DNA from: Lachnospiraceae bacterium
GTDB lineage: Bacteria; Bacillota; Clostridia; Lachnospirales; Lachnospiraceae
Length of the DNA: 38,191 nucleotides
Direction of reading: 5' to 3'
Assembly: GCA_017456585.1 (NCBI GenBank)
Contig: JAFTJD010000043.1
Location: forward strand, 1 to 38,191
In this document: positions 9,336 to 17,460 of the stretch, in pieces
Position numbering within the stretch: position 1 is the stretch's first letter
How the letters are laid out: each line of letters opens with the position of its first letter
Notes under the pieces: model-generated
The model's database searches: none
What the model was told of the DNA's origin: nothing
What the model saw: the letters and a program-made list of their open reading frames with translations, nothing else
Made by a program: the position numbers and the translations under genes

Positions 9336-10385
9336 ATGCTTGACTTGTCATTTTATAAAGGGAAAAAGGTTTTTATCACAGGTCATACAGGGTTTAAAGG
9401 AAGTTGGCTTACGAGAGTGCTTGTGAATGCAGGCGCAATAGTGACGGGCTATTCACTGGAACCACCGAAAGGTGAGCCGAATCTGTATGATTTATGTGAT
9501 ATAAAAGATAAGATCAATTCAGTAATAGGGGATGTGCGCGACCTTACAAGTCTTTGTAAGGCTTTTAGTGAGGCGAAGCCGGAGATAGTTTTTCATCTGG
9601 CGGCACAGCCTATAGTGCGTGAATCTTATAAAGAGCCGGTATATACCTATGAAACAAATGTTATGGGTACGGTAAATATATTAGAATGTGTAAGACTTAG
9701 CGATACAGTAAAAAGCTTTCTTAATGTCACTACGGATAAGGTATATAAGAACAACGAGTGGCAGAGGGGATACAGAGAAGAAGATGAGCTTGACGGATAC
9801 GACCCGTATTCTAACAGTAAGTCTTGTTCAGAGCTGGTTACACATAGCTACAAGAGTTCGTTCTTTGCAGACAGGGATGTTGCGATATCAACAGCACGTG
9901 CCGGTAACGTAATAGGTGGCGGTGATTTTGCACATGACAGAATAATTCCTGATTGTGTGAGAGCTGCCATGAACAAAGAGGCAGTTATAGTGCGTAATCC
10001 ACATTCGGTAAGACCATTCCAGCATGTGCTTGAGCCGGTATATGTATATCTTATGATTGCTGCAGAGCAGGAGAAGAATCCTAAGCTTGCAGGATATTAC
10101 AATGTCGGACCTGATGATTCGGATTGTATTACTACAGGAGAACTTACGGATTTGTTCTGTGAAGCCTGGGGCGAGAATCAGACATGGATTAATAAGTATG
10201 ACGGAGGCCCGCATGAGGCAGGTTTCCTTAAGCTTGATTGCACTAAGTGCAAGAATACATTTGAATGGAAGCCGCGTTGGACGATAAAAGAAGCAGTTGA
10301 AAGAACGGTTGAGTGGTCAAAGGTATATGCATCCGGCGGAGATGTCGTTGCATGTATGGATAAACAGATAAAAGACATGTTTTAA
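9336..10385 (+). CDS. rfbG: CDP-glucose 4,6-dehydratase
   Basis: This extended short-chain dehydrogenase of 349 residues converts CDP-D-glucose to CDP-4-keto-6-deoxy-D-glucose. It shows the family start KKVFITGHTGFKGSW, the catalytic-loop VTTDKVYKN, the YDPYSNSKSCSEL stretch carrying the active-site Tyr-x3-Lys and the RAGNVIGGGDFAHDRIIPD signature that separates RfbG from dTDP- and GDP-specific relatives. AAGGAG at 9321-9326 abuts an ATG at 9327 with no spacing; ATG 9336 has normal spacing and starts the conserved sequence, so I use it. The partner rfbH follows 19 bases later. The usual cytidylyltransferase rfbF is not in the window and must be elsewhere if the pathway is complete. Confidence 0.93.
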   Translation: MLDLSFYKGKKVFITGHTGFKGSWLTRVLVNAGAIVTGYSLEPPKGEPNLYDLCDIKDKINSVIGDVRDLTSLCKAFSEAKPEIVFHLAAQPIVRESYKEPVYTYETNVMGTVNILECVRLSDTVKSFLNVTTDKVYKNNEWQRGYREEDELDGYDPYSNSKSCSELVTHSYKSSFFADRDVAISTARAGNVIGGGDFAHDRIIPDCVRAAMNKEAVIVRNPHSVRPFQHVLEPVYVYLMIAAEQEKNPKLAGYYNVGPDDSDCITTGELTDLFCEAWGENQTWINKYDGGPHEAGFLKLDCTKCKNTFEWKPRWTIKEAVERTVEWSKVYASGGDVVACMDKQIKDMF

Positions 10386-10404
10386 CAGAGAGAAGGAAAA
10401 ACTA

Positions 10405-11745
10405 ATGTTTGATAATATGACAGAGAAGGAAGCCAGGGAAGAGCTTCTTAAGCTTACAGCAGAATATTGCGATAAATATCATGCTAAGAAAGAATATACC
10501 GAAGGAGACAGAATACCATATGCGTCAAGAGTGTATGACTCGGATGAGATGGTTAATCTCGTGGACAGCTCACTTGAGTTCTGGCTCACTGCAGGAAGAT
10601 ATACTGATGAATTTGAAAAAAGCTTTGCCAAATATCTTGGAGTTAAGTATTGCTTATTAGTTAATTCAGGATCATCAGCTAATTTGCTTGCTTTTACAAC
10701 ACTTACTTCACCACTACTTGGTGACCGCCGTATAAGAAGAGGCGATGAGGTTATTACAGTTGCGGCAGGCTTTCCGACAACAGTAGCACCGATAATCCAG
10801 TATGGAGCTGTGCCGGTATTCGTTGATGTTACGATTCCGCAATATAATATAGACGTAAGTATGCTTGAAGAGGCGTTGTCAGATAAGACTAAGGCAGTTA
10901 TGATTGCGCATACGCTTGGTAATCCTTTTGATCTCGGCGCGGTTAAGGCATTTTGTGATAAGCACAATCTTTGGCTTGTTGAGGATAATTGCGATGCACT
11001 TGGAAGTGTTTACGAATATGACGGCGTAAAGAAGCTTACAGGAACGATAGGAGATATCGGTACATCAAGTTTTTATCCGCCGCATCATATGACGATGGGA
11101 GAAGGCGGCGCAGTATATACAGCTAATCCGCTTCTTAATAAAATTGCCCGTTCCATAAGAGACTGGGGAAGAGATTGTTCATGCCCGTCAGGAGTTGACA
11201 ATATGTGCGGACATCGTTATGACAGACAGTATGGAGAGCTTCCGCTTGGATATGACCATAAATATGTATATTCGCATTTCGGATATAATCTTAAGGCAAC
11301 TGATATGCAGGCAGCAGTCGGATGCGCACAGCTTAAGAAATTCCCAAGTTTTGTAGAGAAACGTAGAAAGAATTTCGAATTTCTTAGAAATGAGCTTGCT
11401 GAATGTGAAGACAAGCTTATTCTTCCTGAACCTTGCGAGAACTCAGAACCAAGCTGGTTCGGTTTCTTGTTAACATGTAAGGAAGGCGTAGACCGTGGCG
11501 CCATTGTAAGCTATATAGAGAAAAAAGGTGTTCAGACAAGAATGCTTTTTGCGGGTAATCTTATTAAACACCCATGCTTTGATGAGATGAGAGCTACAGG
11601 CGAAGGCTATCGTGTAGTAGGAGAGCTTAAAGCTACTGACAGAATAATGAAGGACAGCTTCTGGATAGGAGTATATCCGGGTATGACAGAGCCTATGCTC
11701 AGATACATGGCCGATGCCATCAAGGAAGCTCTTGTACAAATATAG
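10405..11745 (+). CDS. rfbH: CDP-4-keto-6-deoxyglucose 3-dehydratase (E1, PLP and Fe-S dependent)
   Basis: The 446-residue aminotransferase-fold enzyme removes the C3 hydroxyl of CDP-4-keto-6-deoxyglucose, the committed step to 3,6-dideoxyhexoses. Where ordinary DegT-family enzymes have the PLP lysine, it has His227 in SFYPPHHMTMGEGG, the hallmark of this dehydratase. Candidate iron-sulfur ligands are Cys196 (DNCDAL) and Cys258, Cys260 and Cys268 (DCSC...MCGHRY). The conserved DHKYVYSHFGYNLKATDMQ is also present. AGAGAAGGAAAA precedes ATG 10405. It sits in tandem with rfbG, so the glycan likely contains a 3,6-dideoxy or 3-deoxy-4-keto-derived sugar. The reductase that completes electron transfer is not visible nearby. 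Confidence 0.92.
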   Translation: MFDNMTEKEAREELLKLTAEYCDKYHAKKEYTEGDRIPYASRVYDSDEMVNLVDSSLEFWLTAGRYTDEFEKSFAKYLGVKYCLLVNSGSSANLLAFTTLTSPLLGDRRIRRGDEVITVAAGFPTTVAPIIQYGAVPVFVDVTIPQYNIDVSMLEEALSDKTKAVMIAHTLGNPFDLGAVKAFCDKHNLWLVEDNCDALGSVYEYDGVKKLTGTIGDIGTSSFYPPHHMTMGEGGAVYTANPLLNKIARSIRDWGRDCSCPSGVDNMCGHRYDRQYGELPLGYDHKYVYSHFGYNLKATDMQAAVGCAQLKKFPSFVEKRRKNFEFLRNELAECEDKLILPEPCENSEPSWFGFLLTCKEGVDRGAIVSYIEKKGVQTRMLFAGNLIKHPCFDEMRATGEGYRVVGELKATDRIMKDSFWIGVYPGMTEPMLRYMADAIKEALVQI

Positions 11746-11802
11746 AAGAAGTTTCCGGTAGAATAAAATGCGCCTATATGTTATATGGAAAGGAAAGACA
11801 TT

Positions 11803-12648
11803 ATGGACATGCTTAAGAAGGTTCATGAAGCGAATCTTAAGATATTGCTTGAGGTAGACAGAATATGCAGGAAACATAATATTAAGTATCTTATGGATTC
11901 GGGAACGCTTATCGGAGCTGTAAGGCATAAAGGCTTTATTCCGTGGGATGATGATGTGGATATCGCCTTTGTGAGAGGAGACTATGAGAGGTTTCTTGAG
12001 GTCGCGAAGGATGAACTTGCGGAAGGCATAGAACTTGTGAGACCTGTGGATATAGGCGGAGGTAAGGCGTTCTTTGATTTTACCCCAAAGCTTGTATATA
12101 CTAAGAGCCGTAAGCATTTTGAGGACGAGGAAAGTAATTATTACGATAATATACCGAATAAGGTATGCGTGGACTTATTTGTTATAGATAAGATAAGTGA
12201 GAATGCATTTTGGAGAAAGCTTCATATTTTAAAAATGTATGTGATATACGGTATGGCTATGGGACACCGTTATAAGCTTGATTACGCCAAATATAAAGGC
12301 CTTCAGAAGCTTCAGGTTATGACACTTGCGACACTGGGTAAGCTTTTTTCGCTTAAGACTATATATAGAATCGAAAAGAAAGCGGCAACACATTATAATA
12401 GAAAGAACAGCAGTCTATGCTATTATAGTAACTATGAGCCGGGTTATGGCCATGTTATCATACCGCTTGAGGGAGTTGTAAAGACGGTGGATTATGATTT
12501 TGAAGGATATAAGCTTATGGGACCGGATAATTATGACGGAGTACTTAAGCTCATATACGGAGATTATATGACACCGCCTCCGGAGGATAAAAGAATCCCG
12601 AAACATGGTGAGTGCGATGAAGCTAAAGGCTTCTATGTAGAAGTATAA
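11803..12648 (+). CDS. LicD-family phosphotransferase/nucleotidyltransferase-like protein
   Basis: The 281-residue protein contains the complete LicD signature: YLMDSGTLIGAVRHKGFIPW followed by DDDVDIAF, the metal-binding nucleotidyltransferase-fold core. LicD proteins attach phosphorylated small groups, classically phosphocholine and in some loci phosphoglycerol or phospho-sugars, to surface glycans. AAAGGA at 11789-11794 fits ATG 11803 with eight bases of spacing; an ATG at 11785 lies before this site and is unlikely. It is the last gene of the polysaccharide locus and is followed by a terminator. No choline uptake or choline kinase genes are nearby, so the group transferred cannot be stated. 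Confidence 0.87.
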   Translation: MDMLKKVHEANLKILLEVDRICRKHNIKYLMDSGTLIGAVRHKGFIPWDDDVDIAFVRGDYERFLEVAKDELAEGIELVRPVDIGGGKAFFDFTPKLVYTKSRKHFEDEESNYYDNIPNKVCVDLFVIDKISENAFWRKLHILKMYVIYGMAMGHRYKLDYAKYKGLQKLQVMTLATLGKLFSLKTIYRIEKKAATHYNRKNSSLCYYSNYEPGYGHVIIPLEGVVKTVDYDFEGYKLMGPDNYDGVLKLIYGDYMTPPPEDKRIPKHGECDEAKGFYVEV

Positions 12649-12692
12649 TATAATTAAAAATATGCCGATGAGAATCGGATGTGAGAATTAAA

Positions 12693-12728
12693 AAGAGCCT
12701 GCAACAGAACAAATCTGTGCGGGCTCTT
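12693..12728. terminator. Stem-loop terminator between converging genes
   Basis: The left arm AAGAGCCTGC (12693-12702) pairs with GCGGGCTCTT (12719-12728) with one wobble, and ACAGA pairs with TCTGT inside it. The loop is ACAAA. Read on the minus strand, the stem is followed by a run of T and A (complement of the A-rich 12688-12695), so it best terminates the minus-strand FliD-like gene. On the + strand the T tract is weak, but it may still end the licD transcript. Confidence 0.8.
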
Positions 12729-12741
12729 AAATTCTGTGAAT

Positions 12742-14022
12742 CTATAATGCATAGCTAAACAAAAGACCGGTATACGCTGACTGCTGATATGGCTTATACG
12801 AAGGTGAAGCAGGGTTCGGATAAGTCACTACAGTATTATCAATATATACAAACGGATTAGAAGAAATCTGTGTGGTCTTATTAAGTAAACGTCTCTGGAG
12901 ACTTAAAAGTTCAGAATAGTTATTATCAAGAGTTCCGTCTTTAGCAGATTGTAATACAGCAGAGCTGTCAACCTGAATATAACCATTCTCGTCTCTGGAC
13001 ATACCGATAGTTTCAAGCATACCTGAATATTCGGCTGAAATATAGTTAAGCTCCTGACCAAGCTTCTGTGTTATACGAGATTCCTTGTTATCAGAAAGAC
13101 TGAAAAGCTTGTTATAAGTATCGGCGAAAACCTGCAACTCGGAGTTGATTGTCTCAGGGAGACGGTGGAAGCCGATCTCTACGAATTCATCTCCGGTAGT
13201 AGTTGCCTTGGCATCTATCTGGAACATATTATTATATGTAAAAGAATTCGTAGCAGATGATATCTCGGTACCATCAATCTCTATAATTGCATCATCAGAG
13301 AGCTGCTTTATATTATTAAGTCCAAGATGCTCAACACTTCCGCTCTTCTGTGATGTATTATCATCAGAAAAATAGAAAAGTCTGCCGGACTCATCGCTTC
13401 CTGTATATAAGGAAGTAATCTCTATCGCGCTACTGCCGTTCGCATCCTTGATAACTCTTGCATCAAGTCCGATGTCAGAACGATTAATAAGCTTCGATAA
13501 TTTGTCCTGAAGTTCATAATTGGTAGTATCTTCATTAACCTTGAACTGGAATTCATATGCATTATTACCAATAGAAAGGTCAAACGAATATGTACCGGCT
13601 GAAAGACTGTGACTGTCGGAATGAAGGAAATCTCCCACATTAACCTGAGGAGTAGCTAACTGCTTAACTCTTACAAGATATTCCGGCATATCTGCATCAT
13701 CAGCATCTACACCGATATATTCAACATCAAGAATATCAGGGTTAGAAGAGTAAGGACTCTTACGCTGAAGACCGCCGGCTGTTTCGTTATTACCGAAAAC
13801 TTCGTATAGCTTGTTACGCAGAATACGTGAATTCTCTGCCAGATTGATTAATTCGAATTTGGTGTCTTCGGACAAATCAATGCTGTAAAGCGGAGATGTC
13901 TTATTAAGACTAACTACATTATTATAATTCTGTCTGAGCTCACTCTTCTTGTGGGCATCATATCTGCTCGCTTCCATGCGACCGTATTCACTAAGGAAAT
14001 ACTGATATGCAGTACTGATCAT
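12742..14022 (-). CDS. FliD-like (flagellar filament cap-related) protein, short form
   Basis: The 426-residue protein has no signal peptide or membrane segment. Its middle part reads like the FliD N-terminal region: LVRVKQLATPQVNVGDF, then GTYSFDLSIGNNAYEFQF, VNEDTTNYELQDKLSKLINR and a SSAIEITSLYTG segment. The later part (INSELQVFADTYNKLFSL and a terminal helical region) resembles the coiled-coil D0/D1 part of hook-associated proteins. At 426 residues it is shorter than many clostridial FliD proteins, and the first 80 residues are not the usual FliD start. The ribosome site AAGGAGGTG is well placed on the minus strand, and two TATAAT-like boxes (complement of 14051-14056 and 14064-14069) lie upstream. 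It is a single-gene unit, transcribed against its neighbours. Another export-related filament protein is the main alternative. Confidence 0.55.
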   Translation of the reverse strand: MISTAYQYFLSEYGRMEASRYDAHKKSELRQNYNNVVSLNKTSPLYSIDLSEDTKFELINLAENSRILRNKLYEVFGNNETAGGLQRKSPYSSNPDILDVEYIGVDADDADMPEYLVRVKQLATPQVNVGDFLHSDSHSLSAGTYSFDLSIGNNAYEFQFKVNEDTTNYELQDKLSKLINRSDIGLDARVIKDANGSSAIEITSLYTGSDESGRLFYFSDDNTSQKSGSVEHLGLNNIKQLSDDAIIEIDGTEISSATNSFTYNNMFQIDAKATTTGDEFVEIGFHRLPETINSELQVFADTYNKLFSLSDNKESRITQKLGQELNYISAEYSGMLETIGMSRDENGYIQVDSSAVLQSAKDGTLDNNYSELLSLQRRLLNKTTQISSNPFVYIDNTVVTYPNPASPSYKPYQQSAYTGLLFSYAL

Positions 14023-14130
14023 CCTTTACACCTCCTTGTGTAAAAATCTAATTATACAAATGTATTATAACACATTAAAAATAAATATGCCATAGGTTTC
14101 ATGAAAAATATGAAAAAAATCAAAAAAATG

Positions 14131-14159
14131 TTGACTTTGCAAGGGTGCTATGCTATAGT
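14131..14159 (+). promoter_or_regulatory. Sigma-A promoter of the rpmG-secE-nusG unit
   Basis: TTGACT (14131-14136) and TATAGT (14154-14159) are separated by exactly 17 bases, a close match to the vegetative promoter consensus. It is the only strong promoter seen before rpmG and gives a leader of about 75 nucleotides. Confidence 0.88.
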
Positions 14160-14182
14160 ATATGAGCAAGAGATTTGGAAGA

Positions 14183-14212
14183 GGTCTTTTTTTTATGCCA
14201 AAAAAGAGGACC
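14183..14212 (+). promoter_or_regulatory. Leader hairpin ahead of rpmG
   Basis: GGTC plus eight T (14183-14194) can pair with the A-rich arm ending GGACC (14201-14212), giving twelve continuous pairs, two of them wobbles, around the six-base loop ATGCCA. Because the T run is inside the stem, it is not a standard terminator. Its role in the transcript is unknown. Confidence 0.5.
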
Positions 14213-14240
14213 ATAATTATGAAAAGTGGAGGTGGAAGTT

Positions 14241-14390
14241 GTGCGAACGAAGATAACATTGGCATGTACAGAATGCAAGCAGCGTAATTACAACACAACA
14301 AAGGATAAGAAGACTCATCCTGACAGAATGGAAACAAAGAAGTACTGCAGATTCTGTAAGACGCACACAATGCACAAGGAAACAAAATAG
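14241..14390 (+). CDS. rpmG: 50S ribosomal protein L33
   Basis: The 49-residue protein starts at GTG 14241, eight bases after GGAGG (14228-14232), and ends at TAG 14388-14390. The sequence begins [17 protein letters not shown] and ends [15 protein letters not shown]. It is the zinc-ribbon (C+) form of L33, with two Cys-x2-Cys pairs. Its position immediately before secE and nusG is the standard order in Firmicutes. It binds the large ribosomal subunit near the E site. Confidence 0.95.
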   Translation: MRTKITLACTECKQRNYNTTKDKKTHPDRMETKKYCRFCKTHTMHKETK

Positions 14391-14420
14391 TAATTACAAT
14401 TAAGCAAAGGAGAGAATCTT

Positions 14421-14624
14421 ATGGCAGAAACCGTTAGTACAGAGAAAGCTCCTAAAAAGAGCTGGTTTAAAGGTCTTAAGGCTGAATTTAAGAAGATTAT
14501 CTGGCCGGACAAGAAACGCCTGGTTAAACAGACCATTGCAGTTGTAGTTTTATCTATTATTATGTGTGTGTTGATTTTAATTGTTGACGCGATTATCAAA
14601 TTCGGTCTTGATTTTATTATCTAA
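14421..14624 (+). CDS. secE: Preprotein translocase subunit SecE
   Basis: The 67-residue single-span form of SecE typical of Gram-positive bacteria stabilises SecY in the translocon. The conserved amphipathic stretch FKGLKAEFKKIIWPDKKRL is followed by one hydrophobic segment (about residues 36-60). AAAGGAGAG precedes ATG 14421. It lies 30 bases after rpmG and 46 before nusG, so all three are likely co-transcribed from the promoter at 14131. Confidence 0.95.
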   Translation: MAETVSTEKAPKKSWFKGLKAEFKKIIWPDKKRLVKQTIAVVVLSIIMCVLILIVDAIIKFGLDFII

Positions 14625-14670
14625 TAAGACAAGTTCGTAAAGCTATAATAATAAGGGCAAAGGTGATTGT

Positions 14671-15201
14671 ATGTCAGAGGCAAAGTGGTATGTAGTTCAT
14701 ACCTATTCCGGTTATGAAAACAAGGTAAAGGCAAATATTGAAAAGACTATTGAGAACAGAAAACTTCAGGATCAGATACTTGAAGTAACAGTTCCGATGC
14801 AGGACGTAGTTGAACTTAAGAATGGCGTTGCGAAGCAGTCACAGAAGAAGCTGTTTCCGGGCTACGTTCTTGTTAACATGTTCATGAATGATGATACATG
14901 GTATGTAGTACGCAATACAAGAGGTGTTACAGGTTTTGTAGGACCGGGATCTAAGCCGGTGCCACTTACCGAAGCAGAAATGGAGCCTTTGGGAATCTCA
15001 GTAGCTAATGCTGCAGCCAGCGAAGTTGTAGTTAACTTCGAGGTGGGAGATGCCGTTACAGTAACAGCTGAAGCTTGGAAGAATATGGTTGGTGTTATTA
15101 AGAGCATTAACCCGGGCAAGCAGAGCGTGGTAATTCATGTTGACATGTTCGGTCGTGAAACACCGTTAGAATTAAGTTTCACAGAAGTTAAGAAGATGTA
15201 A
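14671..15201 (+). CDS. nusG: Transcription termination/antitermination factor NusG
   Basis: The 176-residue protein begins with the NGN domain (KWYVVHTYSGYENKVKANIE, then FPGYVLVNMFMNDDTWYVVRNTRGVTGFVG) and ends with a KOW domain (FEVGDAVTVTAEAWKNMVGV to the end). NusG binds RNA polymerase and couples elongation to translation or pausing. Length and domain order are normal. AAAGGTG lies upstream of ATG 14671. The rplK leader follows directly. Confidence 0.96.
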   Translation: MSEAKWYVVHTYSGYENKVKANIEKTIENRKLQDQILEVTVPMQDVVELKNGVAKQSQKKLFPGYVLVNMFMNDDTWYVVRNTRGVTGFVGPGSKPVPLTEAEMEPLGISVANAAASEVVVNFEVGDAVTVTAEAWKNMVGVIKSINPGKQSVVIHVDMFGRETPLELSFTEVKKM

Positions 15202-15221
15202 GCTTCATATTTTATTATGGA

Positions 15222-15277
15222 GCGTGGGAGTCAAGTAACATATGCGGCTTTGTGACGTTAAAGACGCTAATACCACA
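15222..15277 (+). promoter_or_regulatory. L1-binding leader (23S L1-stalk mimic) before rplK
   Basis: GTGGGAG (15224-15230) and AATACCAC (15269-15276) bracket an internal stem (GTCA with TGAC). The two outer blocks and their order match the L1-stalk base of 23S rRNA, where GGUGGGAGG and AAAUACCACC form the L1 site. The element ends eight bases before the rplK ribosome site, so L1 binding would be expected to repress translation of rplK and rplA. The 23S comparison is from memory. Confidence 0.72.
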
Positions 15278-15297
15278 TTTATTTAGGAGGTGCCGAA

Positions 15298-15723
15298 ATG
15301 GCTAAGAAAGTATCAGGATATATTAAATTACAGATCCCTGCTGGTAAGGCAACACCAGCACCACCAGTTGGTCCTGCATTAGGACAGCACGGTGTAAACA
15401 TTGTTCAGTTTACAAAGGAATTTAACGCAAGAACAGCAGACCAGGACGGAATGATTATTCCGGTTGTTATTACAGTTTATGCTGACAGAAGCTTCAGCTT
15501 CATAACAAAGACTCCACCTGCTGCAGTATTGTTAAAGAAGGCTTGTAAGATTCAGTCTGGTTCAGGTGTTCCGAACAAGACAAAGGTTGCAACAATTTCT
15601 AAAGCAGAGCTTCAGAAGATTGCAGAGCTTAAGATGCCTGACCTCAATGCAGCTACTGTAGAGGCAGCTATGAGCATGATCGCAGGTACTGCAAGAAGTA
15701 TGGGAATCACTGTAGCAGAATAA
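15298..15723 (+). CDS. rplK: 50S ribosomal protein L11
   Basis: The 141-residue L11 begins with [20 protein letters not shown] and [17 protein letters not shown], the universally conserved N-terminal domain with the proline-rich L11 signature, and ends with the RNA-binding C-terminal domain ([12 protein letters not shown]). It forms the GTPase-associated stalk base with 23S helices 43-44. AGGAGG at 15285-15290 gives good spacing to ATG 15298. It is translated upstream of rplA, with L1-site mimics before each gene. Confidence 0.97.
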   Translation: MAKKVSGYIKLQIPAGKATPAPPVGPALGQHGVNIVQFTKEFNARTADQDGMIIPVVITVYADRSFSFITKTPPAAVLLKKACKIQSGSGVPNKTKVATISKAELQKIAELKMPDLNAATVEAAMSMIAGTARSMGITVAE

Positions 15724-15751
15724 GTAAGGTTTATTATAAACCATTTAGTAT

Positions 15752-15786
15752 GTGGGAGACCGTAAGGTCGAATAAAAGAATACCAC
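15752..15786 (+). promoter_or_regulatory. Second L1-binding site mimic, directly before the rplA ribosome site
   Basis: GTGGGAG (15752-15758), a perfect small hairpin GACC-GTAA-GGTC (15758-15769) and AATACCAC (15779-15786) repeat the layout found before rplK in a shorter form. The final CCAC touches TAGGAGG (15787-15793), the rplA ribosome site, so L1 bound here could directly block its own translation. Confidence 0.7.
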
Positions 15787-15799
15787 TAGGAGGTTAATC

Positions 15800-16495
15800 A
15801 TGAAAAGAGGAAAAAGATATTTAGAGTTAGCAAAGAAATATGATCGTGCTAATCTTTATGATGTAGCTGAAGCAATCTCTCTCGTAAAGGCGAATGCATC
15901 AGCAAAATTTGATGAGACAATCGAAGCTCATATCAGAACAGGTTGTGATGGACGTCACGCTGACCAGCAGATCCGTGGTGCTGTTGTATTACCTCACGGA
16001 ACAGGAAAGCAGGTTAGAGTATTAGTATTCGCTAAGGGTGCAAAGGCTGACGAAGCTTTAGCAGCAGGTGCAGAGTACGTTGGTGGCGAGGAATTAATTC
16101 CGAAGATCCAGAACGAGAACTGGTTTGAGTTTGATGTTGTAGTTGCTACACCGGATATGATGGGTGTTGTTGGCCGTCTTGGACGTGTACTTGGACCTAA
16201 GGGCTTAATGCCTAACCCTAAGGCTGGTACAGTTACTATGGATGTAACTAAGGCAGTTAACGATATCAAAGCCGGTAAAATCGAGTACAGACTTGACAAA
16301 ACCAATATTATTCACGTTCCGCTTGGCAAGGCTTCTTTCACTGAGGAGCAGATTGCGGACAACTTCCAGACTCTTATCGATGCAATCAACAAGGCTAAAC
16401 CAAGTGCTGTAAAGGGTGCTTACTTAAAGAGCGTTATCCTTACATCAACAATGGGCCCTGGAGTTCGTTTAAATGTAGGTAAGCTTACAAACTAA
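15800..16495 (+). CDS. rplA: 50S ribosomal protein L1
   Basis: The 231-residue L1 has the normal length and conserved blocks [40 protein letters not shown] and the signature [20 protein letters not shown]. It binds the mobile L1 stalk of 23S rRNA and, in many bacteria, represses its own operon. TAGGAGG precedes ATG 15800. No terminator is evident directly after it; the next transcript has its own promoter at 16623. Confidence 0.97.
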   Translation: MKRGKRYLELAKKYDRANLYDVAEAISLVKANASAKFDETIEAHIRTGCDGRHADQQIRGAVVLPHGTGKQVRVLVFAKGAKADEALAAGAEYVGGEELIPKIQNENWFEFDVVVATPDMMGVVGRLGRVLGPKGLMPNPKAGTVTMDVTKAVNDIKAGKIEYRLDKTNIIHVPLGKASFTEEQIADNFQTLIDAINKAKPSAVKGAYLKSVILTSTMGPGVRLNVGKLTN

Positions 16496-16622
16496 TAAGT
16501 TGTAGAAGCTGACATTGCATTTGCAGATTAAATGGTATATTTGATAATTTATAATGTATAGTTCATGGATAATAATTTGAATGTATGATTTCTCTGCGAT
16601 TGAAATGAATTCAAAAAAATGA

Positions 16623-16651
16623 TTGACATTATATATTTATAGTGATATAAT
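16623..16651 (+). promoter_or_regulatory. Sigma-A promoter of rplJL
   Basis: TTGACA (16623-16628) and TATAAT (16646-16651) are both perfect consensus hexamers with 17 bases between them. The predicted start near 16658 opens the L10 leader. Nothing gene-like is seen between the end of rplA (16495) and this promoter. Confidence 0.92.
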
Positions 16652-16659
16652 ACACAATT

Positions 16660-16780
16660 GTGAACTGCCTAAGACAGTAGGTATCCGATGGGAGATAAGC
16701 GTTAAGCACCTACCGAGGTTGTAAGTTATTACAGACTTATGAGCCTATTCTGTCTTGGGACAGGATAGGCTTTTTTGTAC
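16660..16780 (+). promoter_or_regulatory. Ribosomal protein L10 leader RNA with attenuator
   Basis: The transcribed leader contains complementary blocks such as GCCTAAGACAGTAGGT and CACCTACCGAGG, the expected folded L10(L12)4-binding region. It ends in a terminator hairpin: AGCCTATTCTGTC (16742-16754) pairs with GACAGGATAGGCT (16759-16771), followed by TTTTTT. This is the layout of the Firmicute L10 leader family, in which bound L10 promotes premature termination. It accounts for most of the 357-base gap between rplA and rplJ. Confidence 0.88.
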
Positions 16781-16852
16781 GATTATCGCATCATCAAGCA
16801 GGTTGACTGTGAGATGAAGATAAGATATCAATATTTAAGGAGGTGTATCAGA

Positions 16853-17338
16853 ATGGCAAAGGTTGAATTAAAGAAACCGGTTGTTGAGGAGATTAAGGAA
16901 TTATTAGATGGCGCTCAGGCAGCTGTAATCGTTGATTACCGTGGTTTAACTGTTGAAGAGGATACAAATCTTCGTAACCAGTTAAGAAAAGAAGGCGTTA
17001 CTTATAAGGTATACAAGAACACAATGATTCGTTTCGCAATCGAAGGAACAGAATTCGAGGCATTAGGCAAGCATCTTGAAGGACCTACAGCATTAGCTGT
17101 ATCTAAGACAGATGCAACAGCTCCTGCAAGAATTCTTTTCAACTTCTCAAAGGATGCTAAGGCTCTTGAGCTTAAGGCAGGAGTAGTTGACGGAACATAT
17201 TATGATGAGAAGGGTATTCAGGCAATCGCGCTTGTTCCTTCAAAGGAAGTATTACTTTCCAAGTTACTTGGCAGCTTACAGTCACCTATCGCAAACTTCG
17301 CTCGTGTTATTAAGCAGGTTGCAGAGAAGACAGCGTAA
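16853..17338 (+). CDS. rplJ: 50S ribosomal protein L10
   Basis: The 161-residue protein begins MAKVELKKPVVEEIKELLDG and carries AAVIVDYRGLTVEEDTNLR, the conserved L10 N-terminal domain. The C-terminal helix (SPIANFARVIKQVAEK) anchors L7/L12 dimers. The frame remains open upstream to 16775, but AAGGAGGTG at 16838-16846 and homology place the start at ATG 16853. Expression should be controlled by the attenuator just upstream. Confidence 0.96.
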   Translation: MAKVELKKPVVEEIKELLDGAQAAVIVDYRGLTVEEDTNLRNQLRKEGVTYKVYKNTMIRFAIEGTEFEALGKHLEGPTALAVSKTDATAPARILFNFSKDAKALELKAGVVDGTYYDEKGIQAIALVPSKEVLLSKLLGSLQSPIANFARVIKQVAEKTA

Positions 17339-17460
17339 GCATGCATATAGCGGTTAATATTAATCGCGAACATTATACAGTTGATATAGTTTAAAACTAG
17401 ATCAGAAACAATTTAAACAAATACAAAACAAAATTATTAAATTTATGGAGGTAAATTAAA

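Noticed and set aside
12665-12678. CCGAT-GAGA-ATCGG hairpin after licD as a terminator
   Set aside because: The stem is only five base pairs and no T tract follows; the stronger hairpin at 12693-12728 is the terminator.
16775-16852. Longer L10 start at 16775
   Set aside because: The added residues would be encoded just after the attenuator, have no ribosome site and do not match L10; AAGGAGGTG supports ATG 16853.
17350-17367. Terminator between rplJ and rplL
   Set aside because: The palindrome GCGGTTAATATTAATCGC is A/T-rich with no free loop and no T run; it is more likely neutral or a processing site.
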